Below, piece after piece: positions 1 to 7,433 of a DNA stretch of 32,540 nucleotides. Positions within the stretch are counted from its first letter, which is position 1. The number at the start of each line of letters is the position of its first letter. The DNA comes from Pseudomonadota bacterium. Its GTDB lineage: Bacteria; Pseudomonadota; Alphaproteobacteria; Paracaedibacterales; CAITNM01. The notes below the pieces were generated by a model. The model was not told where the DNA came from. It made no database searches and was given only the letters and a program-made list of their open reading frames with translations. The stretch spans positions 1 through 32,540 of the forward strand of contig JAGOSL010000002.1 of the NCBI GenBank assembly GCA_018062345.1, written 5' to 3'. A program made the position numbers and the translations under genes.

Positions 1-212
1 AGGTCGGATCAAAAATATTGGTTGATGTATTAAATGCCCAAGCTCAGCTTTTACAAGCCAAGCTTGAGCAAATTAACACAATTCAACAGTACTACTTTTA
101 TTTGTACCAAATGCTTTCCCTACAGGGAAAGCTAACCGCAGAAGGGCTGCAGCTTCCTGTTGAAGTTTTCCATGCTGCACAAAATTATGACGATATTAAA
201 AATCACATTTAA
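1..212 (+). CDS. TolC-family outer membrane efflux protein, C-terminal fragment
   Basis: Only the last ~69 codons are present; the reading frame is open from base 3 and the gene begins before the window. The fragment reads VGSKILVDVLNAQ followed by a helical Q/L-rich stretch and then L-Q-G-K-L. This matches the end of TolC-type proteins, where a conserved V-D-V-L-x-A-Q motif opens the last coiled-coil helix and a G-x-L motif closes the beta-barrel repeat. TolC proteins form the outer membrane channel of type I secretion and RND efflux systems. The substrate and partner pump cannot be told from this piece. The family assignment is fairly firm; the exact role is open. Confidence 0.75.
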   Translation, partial: VGSKILVDVLNAQAQLLQAKLEQINTIQQYYFYLYQMLSLQGKLTAEGLQLPVEVFHAAQNYDDIKNHI

Positions 213-457
213 TTAGGATTGACCGGCGCAAGCGCATCTAATCCTCCGATTTCAATTATCCATTTTTTGACAATTTCTATAGGAATGTCATTAAGATTTG
301 TGTTGTAGAGCCTTTCGTGAAAATCTCTATTTTTTTCGATTTCTTTCTCTTTTAATTTTATAGCCAGCATTGCTTTATGTTTATCTTTTCCGTATATGCA
401 TGCATTCAAGAGACGCATTTTCCGTTTGTTGTATTTCTTAGATATTACATTTTCCAT
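209..457 (-). CDS. Small hypothetical protein (82 aa)
   Basis: I do not recognise a family. The predicted product is basic and lysine-rich in its first half (residues ~1-45, probably helical) and ends in a short hydrophobic helix-like segment and a proline-rich tail. An AAGGA sequence lies about eight bases before the ATG, which favours a real gene. Its end overlaps the end of the TolC-like gene by four bases in a convergent arrangement. No signal peptide or membrane segment is visible. It could be a chance ORF, since it borders a decayed-looking region. Confidence 0.45.
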   Translation of the reverse strand: MENVISKKYNKRKMRLLNACIYGKDKHKAMLAIKLKEKEIEKNRDFHERLYNTNLNDIPIEIVKKWIIEIGGLDALAPVNPN

Positions 458-637
458 GAATTATTCCTTACCTTTAAGTTGTTAATATTTTTAATTAAAG
501 AATTTGATGCTGTTCACTGGTTACCGGTCTTCACTAGGTTTCAGCATCGCCTTCCCTTTTTTCACTCTCACTTCAGAAGTACTGTGCAAAAATTTGTCCC
601 CGGAGCGACACTGAACATTGAGGTTTTACGATGTTGT

Positions 638-688
638 CATAAGTTACCTCTGTTCTACATTGGTATACTCCATTTCTGAAATATCCAG
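638..688 (+). repeat. 51-bp imperfect direct repeat, copy 1
   Basis: This copy aligns without gaps to 726-776. By eye, 40 of 51 positions are identical. The shared cores are ACCTCTGT near the start and CCATTTCTGAA near the end. Most differences are transitions, as expected for an old, decaying duplication. The origin is unknown; a terminal repeat of a lost insertion sequence is one possibility. Confidence 0.7.
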
Positions 689-725
689 ATTCAGACTAAC
701 CAGGTTTCATTGATTGATTAAATCC

Positions 726-776
726 ATGAGTCACCTCTGTCCTACGATAGCATAGCCCATTTCTGAACTACCCAGG
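726..776 (+). repeat. 51-bp imperfect direct repeat, copy 2
   Basis: This is the partner of 638-688, with its start 88 bases downstream. A shorter echo of the ACCTCTG core recurs at 948-954, and the ATAGCCCAT found inside this copy recurs near 1082-1090. The element class was not recognised. Confidence 0.7.
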
Positions 777-779
777 GCC

Positions 780-965
780 GGGATCTTCCCGTGTCCAGTC
801 TAGGCGATCAAGTCGCTAGCTTAGACGAACCGTGTTCTAGATATTGCTGGTAACAATCTCTAGATTGCCAAACACGGTTAGAGAATGTGAACCATAACGG
901 CTGACAAGGTGCCCCTTCACATGCCTCTGAAATTTGTTGCACAGCACCTCTGAAGCGAGAGAGGT
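780..965. other. Cluster of hairpins, possible structured RNA
   Basis: Consecutive inverted repeats are packed here. CGGGA/TCCCG pairs at 780-784 and 788-792. GTCTA/TAGAC at 799-803 and 823-827 encloses GCGA/TCGC at 805-808 and 814-817. A perfect 9-bp pair AACCGTGTT/AACACGGTT at 829-837 and 872-880 encloses a 10-bp stem with one mismatch (838-847 and 855-864). CCTCT/AGAGG pairs at 948-952 and 961-965. I compared it mentally with tmRNA, RNase P RNA, 6S and SRP RNA and found none of their signature motifs on either strand. Strand and function are unknown. Confidence 0.4.
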
Positions 966-1167
966 AGTGTTTTCTTAAAAAAGTCGACTTTGGATTGTTG
1001 ATCTTCAGGAGAGCTCTTTCCCTTGGATTTAAAATCCTATTTTACGATCTCATGAAATAGGTATTTTGGCAAAAAATAAAATAGCCCATACCTTGACACC
1101 TTATACAGACTAGTGTTGCGGGCAAAAATAAATTTTATTTGGCAAAATTTTCATTCTTATCTGTATT

Positions 1168-1184
1168 TTGGCACGGCAATTGCA
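1168..1184 (+). promoter_or_regulatory. Sigma-54 (RpoN) promoter of the flgI operon
   Basis: The sequence TTGGCACG-GCAA-TTGCA matches the sigma-54 -24/-12 consensus (TGGCACG-N4-TTGCW) at essentially every position, with correct spacing. It ends 28 bases before the flgI start codon, which places transcription initiation near 1195. Sigma-54 control of hook, rod and ring genes is established in Caulobacter and other bacteria. Expression should therefore require RpoN and a FlbD- or FlrC-like enhancer-binding activator. No activator site was identified. Confidence 0.85.
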
Positions 1185-1212
1185 TTGTTCATGACATAAA
1201 GAAAGGATTGTC

Positions 1213-2799
1213 ATGGCATTTTTCAATATTTTTTTGTTAGTGTTATTTTGCTTTGCTGTTAATGCTGATGCCCCAAAAAAGCAGATCTCTGATTCAGTGA
1301 ACACAAAACAAGTTTTGAAAGTTCGCATTAAAGATATTGCTCGTTTTTCTGGAGTTCGAGACAACCAGCTTGTTGGGTATGGATTAGTTGTTGGTCTAAA
1401 TGGCACTGGAGACACACTAACAAATTCCCCTTATACAAAAGAAAGCCTGACTTCAATGCTTGAACGTTTAGGAGTTAACATTCGCGATAATAACTTGCCC
1501 TCTGGAAAAAACGTTGCAGCCGTTATGGTTACGGCAAAATTGCCTCCTTTCTCACATTCAGGGAGCACTATTGATGTTGTGGTTTCAGCCCTAGGCGATG
1601 CGAAAGATTTAAACGGGGGAACACTTCTTGTTACCCCTTTGATAGCAGCAGATGGAGAAGTTTATGCCGTTGCACAAGGTGAGGTGCTGCCTTCTGGTAT
1701 AGCAGCTATTGGTACTGCAGCTTCTCAAACAACCGGATTGCCAACAACAGCAAAAATTCCAAACGGTGCAATAGTTGAAAAAGAAATTATTTTCCAATTA
1801 ACAGATCTAAAAAGTCAAACGCTGAATTTAAGAAGTCCAGATTTAACGACAGCGAGGCGTGTTGCAGAAGCAATAAATGAGCACTTTCAACGCACTGTTG
1901 CAGCAGCTAAAGATTCAGCTGGGATTAGCGTGGAATTACCTAAAGGGTCATCTGAAAAACTTATTGAAGCAATGACACAAATAGAGCAACTGGAAATAGA
2001 ACCAGACCAAGTTGCAAAAGTTATTATTGACCCTGCTGGAGTTATTGTTCTTGGTAGTAAGGTGCGTATCAGCACGGTTGCTTTAACACATGGATCAATT
2101 TCAGTGCGTATTACTGAATCTGCTGCTGTTTCACAGCCAAATCCAGGCACACAATTTGTAAGCCCAATGATTTCTGTTCCTGGAGCACCGATAGGGATAC
2201 CTGGACAACAACCTGTTGCGCAGATAGCAGCACAACCACAAGCACCTGCAGGCATTGCCGTATCAGCAACTATTCCTGAAAATGCTACCCCGCAACAAGT
2301 ACGAGATACTTTGCATACACTGCCTGCAAATGCTTCTGCGTCAACCATAGCTGCTGCAATAGGGAACATTGTTGGAAATGGTGTAGCACCAGGAGGCGGG
2401 CCAGCAGCAGTAACGGTTATTCCAGCTGGTGTTACACCCGCACAAATTGCCACAACCTTAATTGCATTTCCTACAACGGCTAGCCCAGGGCAAATGGCAC
2501 TGGCTATTAATGCTATTCCCCCTGCACAAAATGCTGGAACAGCACCCCAACAACCATCTGCTTTAATGAATACTGTAATTAATTCTAGCGCTTTGGGACC
2601 ACAAGCAACGGTCATTCCTGAAACAAACATCAATGTAGAGGATAAAAAAAGTAATTTTACTGTTTTAGATCCTGGGGCTGATCTTGAAGAGCTGGTTAAG
2701 GCTTTGGGTCTTTTGGGAACTACCCCTCGAGAAATGGCACAGATTTTGCAAGGTATAAAAGCAGCCGGCGCGTTACACGCAGAAATTATAGTGAGCTAA
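1213..2799 (+). CDS. flgI: Flagellar P-ring protein FlgI with low-complexity insert
   Basis: This protein builds the periplasmic P ring around the flagellar rod. The ATG follows an AAGGA ribosome site, and residues 1-20 form a signal peptide. FlgI hallmarks include RIKDIARFSGVRDNQLVGYG (37-56), the G-L-N-G-T-G-D segment (61-67), V-V-V-S-A-L-G-D-A (122-130), S-V-R-I-T-E (297-302) and the C-terminal LDPGADLEELVKALGLLG (485-502) with IKAAGALHAEI (515-525). At 528 residues it is much longer than the usual ~370. The extra material (about residues 312-470) is rich in Pro, Ala, Gln and Thr and contains two related blocks 49 residues apart. It is the first gene of the flagellar operon, directly behind the sigma-54 promoter. 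Confidence 0.95.
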   Translation: MAFFNIFLLVLFCFAVNADAPKKQISDSVNTKQVLKVRIKDIARFSGVRDNQLVGYGLVVGLNGTGDTLTNSPYTKESLTSMLERLGVNIRDNNLPSGKNVAAVMVTAKLPPFSHSGSTIDVVVSALGDAKDLNGGTLLVTPLIAADGEVYAVAQGEVLPSGIAAIGTAASQTTGLPTTAKIPNGAIVEKEIIFQLTDLKSQTLNLRSPDLTTARRVAEAINEHFQRTVAAAKDSAGISVELPKGSSEKLIEAMTQIEQLEIEPDQVAKVIIDPAGVIVLGSKVRISTVALTHGSISVRITESAAVSQPNPGTQFVSPMISVPGAPIGIPGQQPVAQIAAQPQAPAGIAVSATIPENATPQQVRDTLHTLPANASASTIAAAIGNIVGNGVAPGGGPAAVTVIPAGVTPAQIATTLIAFPTTASPGQMALAINAIPPAQNAGTAPQQPSALMNTVINSSALGPQATVIPETNINVEDKKSNFTVLDPGADLEELVKALGLLGTTPREMAQILQGIKAAGALHAEIIVS

Positions 2800-2801
2800 A
2801 C

Positions 2802-3182
2802 ATGACTGAACCACACGCAGATATTTCAACTATTTCCTCGCAGTCATCTGTTAGCAAATTGGAGGCTCTTTCACGCACTCCTCATAACGAAAAGGAAGTT
2901 GATAAGGTTGCTAGCGAGTTTCAAGAGATGTACTACGCACATATGGTAAAAGCTATGTTCGCAACAACTGAAGATAGTGCCATTTGGGGAGACAGCCATG
3001 CTTCAGGAATTTTACGATCAATGTTTATTGACGCTGTTGCTCATGCAGGAGGAGCTGAATCACTTGGTATTAAGGCCTGCATTAAAAAAAGCTTATACGA
3101 CAAAGCTGATATAGAAAATCCTTCTCAAGATTTTTTAAATGATCATGAACAACTGAGGGAGACAGTTGATGTCTTGCTTTGA
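2802..3182 (+). CDS. flgJ: Rod-binding FlgJ-type protein (no muramidase domain)
   Basis: This 126-residue protein matches the rod-binding domain found at the N-terminus of enterobacterial FlgJ. It carries a V-A-S-E-F-Q-E-M-Y segment around residues 36-44, followed by a hydrophobic M-V-K-A-M-F, and a glycine-containing A-G-G-A-E-S-L-G-I stretch near residues 86-94. Alphaproteobacteria often have this short form, which lacks the peptidoglycan hydrolase domain; rod assembly then needs a separate lytic enzyme. The ATG lies two bases after the flgI stop, and the end overlaps the next gene by 14 bases. The family is clear, and the symbol is used in the alphaproteobacterial sense. Confidence 0.8.
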   Translation: MTEPHADISTISSQSSVSKLEALSRTPHNEKEVDKVASEFQEMYYAHMVKAMFATTEDSAIWGDSHASGILRSMFIDAVAHAGGAESLGIKACIKKSLYDKADIENPSQDFLNDHEQLRETVDVLL

Positions 3183-3585
3183 GTTATATAAAGATTTTTG
3201 TATCACTGCAGAGAGTTTGCTGCAGGTCATGCAAATGGAAGAACAGTATCTAGCTGATAAACGCCTTAGTCAATTAGATTCACTTTTGCAAAAGAAGGCC
3301 GAACTTTTTAAAAGTAATCAGTATTTTGCTGATCAAATACTTGACCCAATCTGCTGGAAACAACTGGAAGAATCGCAGCAGAAAAATGTAGAAAAATTAC
3401 TAAAAATCATCACTGATGCAATGCAAAAGAATCTTAAATTGCTCGATCTTTCTGGTCGAGGAAATCGAAAGCTAATGGATTTATATTTTGAAAAAGTCAA
3501 AATTAAACCAACGTTTTATACGGCACTTGGAAAATTATTTCAAACCTCTTATACACCAAGTCTTGGTGTGCAGCATATGGTATAG
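3169..3585 (+). CDS. FlgN-like flagellar chaperone (138 aa)
   Basis: The product is small and predicted almost entirely helical, with many Leu, Gln and Lys residues. It lies between the rod-binding protein gene and flgK, the usual position for FlgN, the export chaperone of hook-associated proteins FlgK and FlgL. I chose the ATG at 3169 over the TTG just before it, because GAGGGAGA sits about seven bases upstream. The call rests mainly on position, size and helical character, because FlgN sequences are poorly conserved. A conserved G-R-G-N-R-K-L patch lies at about residues 97-103. Confidence 0.6.
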   Translation: MSCFELYKDFCITAESLLQVMQMEEQYLADKRLSQLDSLLQKKAELFKSNQYFADQILDPICWKQLEESQQKNVEKLLKIITDAMQKNLKLLDLSGRGNRKLMDLYFEKVKIKPTFYTALGKLFQTSYTPSLGVQHMV

Positions 3586-3594
3586 GAGGAAAAT

Positions 3595-5565
3595 ATGGTT
3601 GGAACAATTTGGGGAGGAGGAGAAGTTGGACTAACTTTAGCGGCATTGCAGCAACAGCAAAGAGCAATGAAACGCCTAGAGTTAGATATGATTTCTATGG
3701 ATCAACCAGGCTTTACGCAAACTACCCAAGAGACCTCAATTAATTATTCGAATGGTAAAGCAATTGGCATTGATGCCGGAACAGTTAGAGAAGTAACAGA
3801 TACAGGCGCAGAAAATCAATTGCGTTGTCTTTCCGCGCAATTAAAGCAGAATGAAGAACTAGCAGGATATATTGGTAATTATGAAAGAGCTTTTGGCCAA
3901 ATGGGCGGAAGCAATGCTTTTCTTAATAGTGGAAATAAAATTGTTACAACGCTGAGTGCTGTTTGCAGTAAGGGAGGAGATACCCCACAAAACAAGAAAG
4001 CTGTGCTTGATGCAATAGCTGATCATACGCGACAAATAAATATTCTTGCTAATAAATTACAGGATTTACGAAATTCAGCGTCACAAGGATTATCAACAGA
4101 GATTCCCACGATTAACAATCTATTAAAAGATATTGCCGCGATCAATGGCAGCATACAGTCTTCAGCAGACGCATCAGGTGACGCAAATGTTTCTTATTCA
4201 AGACAACGCAGAGTGCTATTAAACCAATTAGCAGAACATATACAAATTGTTGTAGAAGAAGGAGGCGATAGTGAGTTTTTGGTCTACACACCAAAAGGAC
4301 GCGTACTAGTTCAAGGATCCCTAGCTGCAGAGTTCATCTATAATCAGCCAGCGGCAATTGATGCCTCACAAACATTTAGTGCAGGAACTATAACACTACA
4401 ATCCCTCAAAATTGATAAAACAGCTATGGAGTCTCCATCAACTGGAACAAATGCAACATCTGGGCACCCAAGTGACCCCAATTATTATGATAGAAAATCA
4501 GAAGCATTTATTTTTGACGTAACAACTGATTTTACTGATGCTCAAGGTGGATCTTTATCAGGAATTATGTCATTTCTACAAAATGATTCTGTAGCATTTG
4601 GGCAATCGCTTGATGCTTATGCGGCTGGGCTACGTGATTCGTTTAACGCTCTGCATAATTTAAGTTCGGCGATTCAGCCTCGCGCAACATTGGGGAGTAG
4701 TAATTCCGGTTATATAGGAGGATCTACTTTAGTAACAGAAACCCCTGCAATAGGTGCTGGAACACTTAGAATTGCTGTTGTTAATACTTCTACAAATTCA
4801 GCAACCATTTCTGCCGATATTGATTTGACTGGTGTTACAACCGTTGATAATACCTATGATAATACTTCATTATGTTATTTGATAAATAACTCAAGCTTAT
4901 CAGGCCATGTAACAGCGAGCATTGTAAACGGTGCTTTGCAAATAGCAACAACAGATACGAATTGTGGCATAAGCCTTGGAAGCGTCGAGGGATCGCCGGC
5001 GCCAACAATTTCTGACGGAATAAGCTCAACAGCTTATGGATTTAGCGAATTCTTTCATTTAAATGATATTTTGACGACACCATCTACTTTTTGGCGAGGA
5101 GGATCAATAACCGGACTTTCTTCCAGCCTTACGGTTAATAGCGCAATGCTAAGTAATCCTTCTCTTTTTTCTATTAATGAATTACGTGATAGCGCTTTGG
5201 GAACAGAGGCGCAGGCTGTATCTGGTGACCCAAGCATTGGACGTTCAATGATTGATTTGTTTACGCGAACAAAAACAAGTTTTCAAACATCGGGAAGCGG
5301 AACAATTTCTCAAACATTAGAGGATTTTTCCAAAGGTTTAGTGCAGCAAGTCGCAAATGCAAAGAGTGAGTTAGACCAAGAAATTGAAGGACAAGAAGAA
5401 GCTTACAGCCAGCAAGAACTTCTATTTCAACAAAATTACGGCATGGATGAGCAAGAAATAGCAATTCGCTCTATGCAGATTTCAAAAAGCCAGGACTTAT
5501 ATTTTTCATTTTTGAATAATTATTGGCGAATGATGAGCAACGTAGCAAATATGGGACGATCTTAA
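3595..5565 (+). CDS. flgK: Flagellar hook-associated protein 1 (FlgK)
   Basis: FlgK forms the hook-filament junction. The gene starts behind a strong AGGAGG site. The N-terminus (T-L-A-A-L-Q-Q-Q-Q-R-A-M) and the C-terminal helix (residues ~605-656, ending Q-D-L-Y-F-S-F-L-N-N-Y-W) fit the paired helices that assemble the axial structure in this family. In between, the segment around residues 170-240 (S-Y-S-R-Q-R-R-V-L-L-N-Q-L-A-E) corresponds to the conserved FlgK region that precedes the variable domain. Length (656) is within the family range. The usual N-x-x-N-x-x-T-x-G-Y motif is degenerate here (D-M-I-S-M-D-Q-P-G-F). FlgL follows 15 bases downstream. Confidence 0.85.
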   Translation: MVGTIWGGGEVGLTLAALQQQQRAMKRLELDMISMDQPGFTQTTQETSINYSNGKAIGIDAGTVREVTDTGAENQLRCLSAQLKQNEELAGYIGNYERAFGQMGGSNAFLNSGNKIVTTLSAVCSKGGDTPQNKKAVLDAIADHTRQINILANKLQDLRNSASQGLSTEIPTINNLLKDIAAINGSIQSSADASGDANVSYSRQRRVLLNQLAEHIQIVVEEGGDSEFLVYTPKGRVLVQGSLAAEFIYNQPAAIDASQTFSAGTITLQSLKIDKTAMESPSTGTNATSGHPSDPNYYDRKSEAFIFDVTTDFTDAQGGSLSGIMSFLQNDSVAFGQSLDAYAAGLRDSFNALHNLSSAIQPRATLGSSNSGYIGGSTLVTETPAIGAGTLRIAVVNTSTNSATISADIDLTGVTTVDNTYDNTSLCYLINNSSLSGHVTASIVNGALQIATTDTNCGISLGSVEGSPAPTISDGISSTAYGFSEFFHLNDILTTPSTFWRGGSITGLSSSLTVNSAMLSNPSLFSINELRDSALGTEAQAVSGDPSIGRSMIDLFTRTKTSFQTSGSGTISQTLEDFSKGLVQQVANAKSELDQEIEGQEEAYSQQELLFQQNYGMDEQEIAIRSMQISKSQDLYFSFLNNYWRMMSNVANMGRS

Positions 5566-5580
5566 CGTGAGGTATTTTTT

Positions 5581-6474
5581 ATGACTATTTCTATGGCAGA
5601 TAGCGTTCGTGAGGCACATAAGTCTGGCCTCAAACTTAGTGAACGGCTTGCATCAGGCGGAACAAAGGCTAATTGGTCAGAAAAGACCGCCATTCAAATT
5701 GATGTGAATATTACAACAACCAATAAAATTCAGCGCCTAGAGCAATTTAAAAAAGATAACTCACTTGTTGAAGGTAGATTGAGAACTCAGCTTTTAGCAT
5801 TAGATAATTACATAAAGCTTGCGCAAAGAATTCAAACTGAATTCATGCCAGGAAATTATACAATGGGAGGAACAAGGCCCGGACTTGAAGCAATAAAATC
5901 AGATATAGAAAGTTGCTTTCTAGATATTGGCAATAGCATAAATTCTACATCTGGTGAATATGCAATGGGTGGAGTTGCAACACAAAATCCGCCGATGAAA
6001 AATTCAACAACATTTGCTGCTTATAGCGGACAAGCGACAGATTACAGCAACCCAGTGCCTGGCTCTATTAAGATTTATATCAACGATGAAGGGGATACTG
6101 TCTGCCTATCTGGAAGCAATTTTGACAAAGAAGTTGCAGACTTATATCGGGCAATTGTGCAGCTTGAAACATCAACAACAGGCACAGATGCTGCATCTGA
6201 TCAAGCAAGCGCTTTGGCAGCAAACGCACAAAAAGCACTTTTGTCAAAATACTATGACAAATTAGCAGACATAAATCGCGTTGAAGAACAAGATGAGGAT
6301 CTTTCAAATGCAATTCAGGAAGCAATGGAGCTAAAAGAAAAGTATACAGATGATAGCGTTGAAGACTTATTGACAAAGCTTATGCAATCAAATGTGATGG
6401 AGCAAATTCGCCAGCACTTACTAACACAACAAATGCGCAATTCTCAAAAAGCAGCAAACTTACTTGATAAATAA
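5581..6474 (+). CDS. flgL: FlgL-like hook-associated protein 3
   Basis: This 297-residue protein is helical at both ends with a short variable middle, the plan of flagellin and FlgL. The N-terminal helices contain L-S-E-R-L-A-S-G-G, a relative of the flagellin/FlgL motif L-x-x-x-x-x-S-G-k-r. The C-terminal helices end in Q-M-R-N-S-Q-K-A-A-N-L-L. Overall similarity to classic FlgL is weak, so part of the assignment comes from its place between flgK and fliW. A divergent flagellin is the main alternative. FlgL joins FlgK to the filament outside the cell and leaves through the flagellar export apparatus without a signal peptide, consistent with none being visible here. Confidence 0.7.
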   Translation: MTISMADSVREAHKSGLKLSERLASGGTKANWSEKTAIQIDVNITTTNKIQRLEQFKKDNSLVEGRLRTQLLALDNYIKLAQRIQTEFMPGNYTMGGTRPGLEAIKSDIESCFLDIGNSINSTSGEYAMGGVATQNPPMKNSTTFAAYSGQATDYSNPVPGSIKIYINDEGDTVCLSGSNFDKEVADLYRAIVQLETSTTGTDAASDQASALAANAQKALLSKYYDKLADINRVEEQDEDLSNAIQEAMELKEKYTDDSVEDLLTKLMQSNVMEQIRQHLLTQQMRNSQKAANLLDK

Positions 6475-6483
6475 GGAATGATT

Positions 6484-6951
6484 ATGATTAGAACTTCTTC
6501 CATGGATACATTTAAAAGATCTATTTCAACGAGAATCGGAAAAATCGAGTACACACTCGAGGATGTTTTTTATTTTAAAAATGGACTTTTAGGATTTAGC
6601 GATTTAAGAAATTTTATTGTAACAAAACCACCCTGCGACAATGTTCCTGAAGAATACATGTGTTTGCAATCAATGGAGCAAGAAGACTTAACGCTTATTA
6701 TAGCGGATGCAGCTGTTGGGCATGGAGGTGAGCAGATTATTAATGCCATAGATTTGAAGGAGCATCTGCAAGATCGGCACCTTGAGTTTGAGGATATAGC
6801 TGTATTTTTAATTGCAACAACCGATCAAGATGCAGGAAAAAAATATATCTGCGTCAACACCAGGGCACCGATTATAATAGCGCCAAATCACAAAGAAGGT
6901 TGGCAAGTGGTACTTGAAAGCGATGCGTACGAAGTAAGTTATTGCCTGTAA
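6484..6951 (+). CDS. fliW: Flagellar assembly factor FliW
   Basis: The features F-K-N-G-L-L-G-F (residues ~31-38), L-Q-S-M-E (~61-65), I-C-V-N-T-R-A-P-I-I (~123-132) and the closing W-Q-V-V-L-E are FliW signatures. FliW binds flagellin and the RNA-binding regulator CsrA, so that free FliW releases flagellin translation from CsrA repression. I chose the second ATG (6484) because AAGGA at 6473-6477 is six bases before it and touches the first ATG. It is the last gene of the flagellar operon, four codon-widths or less behind flgL. No csrA or flagellin gene is in this window. Confidence 0.9.
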   Translation: MIRTSSMDTFKRSISTRIGKIEYTLEDVFYFKNGLLGFSDLRNFIVTKPPCDNVPEEYMCLQSMEQEDLTLIIADAAVGHGGEQIINAIDLKEHLQDRHLEFEDIAVFLIATTDQDAGKKYICVNTRAPIIIAPNHKEGWQVVLESDAYEVSYCL

Positions 6952-6954
6952 TTA

Positions 6955-6970
6955 GAAAGATTACTCTTTC
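6955..6970. terminator. Short hairpin between convergent fliW and rnhA
   Basis: A perfect 6-bp inverted repeat (GAAAGA at 6955-6960 and TCTTTC at 6965-6970, four-base loop) lies between the convergent stop codons and covers the rnhA stop. It could end transcription from both sides, but there is no clear T-tract, so this is tentative. Confidence 0.3.
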
Positions 6971-7431
6971 ATTCTGGCAATGACTATTCCCTGCTTTGCC
7001 ATCATGTCGGCCCGTTCATTGCCTTTGTCACCGCTGTGCGCAACAACCCACTCCCAAATGATTGGGCGATTTTGAGCTAAACTATCTAATTCTTCCCAGA
7101 GATCTTGATTTTTAACGGGGGTTTTAGCGGCTGTTTTCCATCCATTTTTCTTCCATCCTTCAACCCAGTGAAGAATGCCATCTTTGACATAGCGGCTATC
7201 GGTGCGCAACGTAATAGAGAAGTCTTTAGGTATTAATTTCAAAGCTTCAATACATGCGGTTAATTCCATACGATTATTTGTGGTTTGAAGATTTCCACCG
7301 TTGCATTCAAAAGTTTCATCGTTTGCATACACAACAACTCCCCAGCCCCCAGGGCCCGGATTTCCACTACAAGCTCCATCAGTATATACAAAAATAGGAA
7401 CATTTTTGTCGAGCGAATGGAAAAAACTCAT
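6961..7431 (-). CDS. rnhA: Ribonuclease HI
   Basis: This enzyme cleaves the RNA strand of RNA-DNA hybrids, removing primers and R-loops in the cytoplasm. All active-site residues are visible: D18 in Y-T-D-G-A-C-S-G-N-P-G, E56 in N-R-M-E-L, D78 in T-D-S-R-Y-V, H132 in A-H-S-G-D and D142 in N-E-R-A-D. Length (156) is typical. The ATG lies two bases past the stop of the upstream nitronate-monooxygenase-like gene, so both are likely one transcript. Confidence 0.97.
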   Translation of the reverse strand: MSFFHSLDKNVPIFVYTDGACSGNPGPGGWGVVVYANDETFECNGGNLQTTNNRMELTACIEALKLIPKDFSITLRTDSRYVKDGILHWVEGWKKNGWKTAAKTPVKNQDLWEELDSLAQNRPIIWEWVVAHSGDKGNERADMMAKQGIVIARMKE

Positions 7432-7433
7432 GC

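Larger units (their letters stand above)
458..1167. other. Gene-poor region rich in repeats and hairpins
   Basis: About 700 bases without a convincing gene on either strand. The one ORF of moderate size here (377-679, plus) overlaps the small minus-strand gene and has no recognisable product. The stretch holds a pair of 51-bp imperfect direct repeats (638-688 and 726-776), a run of hairpins between 780 and 965, and further palindromes near 1026-1062. It may be a decayed mobile element, a structured RNA gene, or both. No tRNA-like T-loop (GTTCGA) was seen. Confidence 0.6.

Noticed and set aside
377-679. Plus-strand ORF of 100 codons
   Set aside because: It is Phe/His-rich, overlaps the small minus-strand gene and the first 51-bp repeat, and has no recognisable product.
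1061-1145. Other TTGGCA occurrences as additional sigma-54 promoters
   Set aside because: TTGGCA at about 1067 and 1139 is not followed by GC at the required -12 distance.
458-1167. tmRNA, RNase P RNA, 6S or SRP RNA in the hairpin-rich region
   Set aside because: None of their conserved core sequences was found on either strand.
1110-1415. Minus-strand ORF of 101 codons across the flgI start
   Set aside because: It covers the sigma-54 promoter and the flgI N-terminus on the opposite strand; composition looks non-coding.
1887-2633. Long minus-strand ORF (248 codons) opposite flgI
   Set aside because: It lies inside flgI, is compositionally biased (Ala/Gly/Cys/Ile-rich) as expected opposite a Pro/Ala-rich coding region, and has no recognisable domain or ribosome site.
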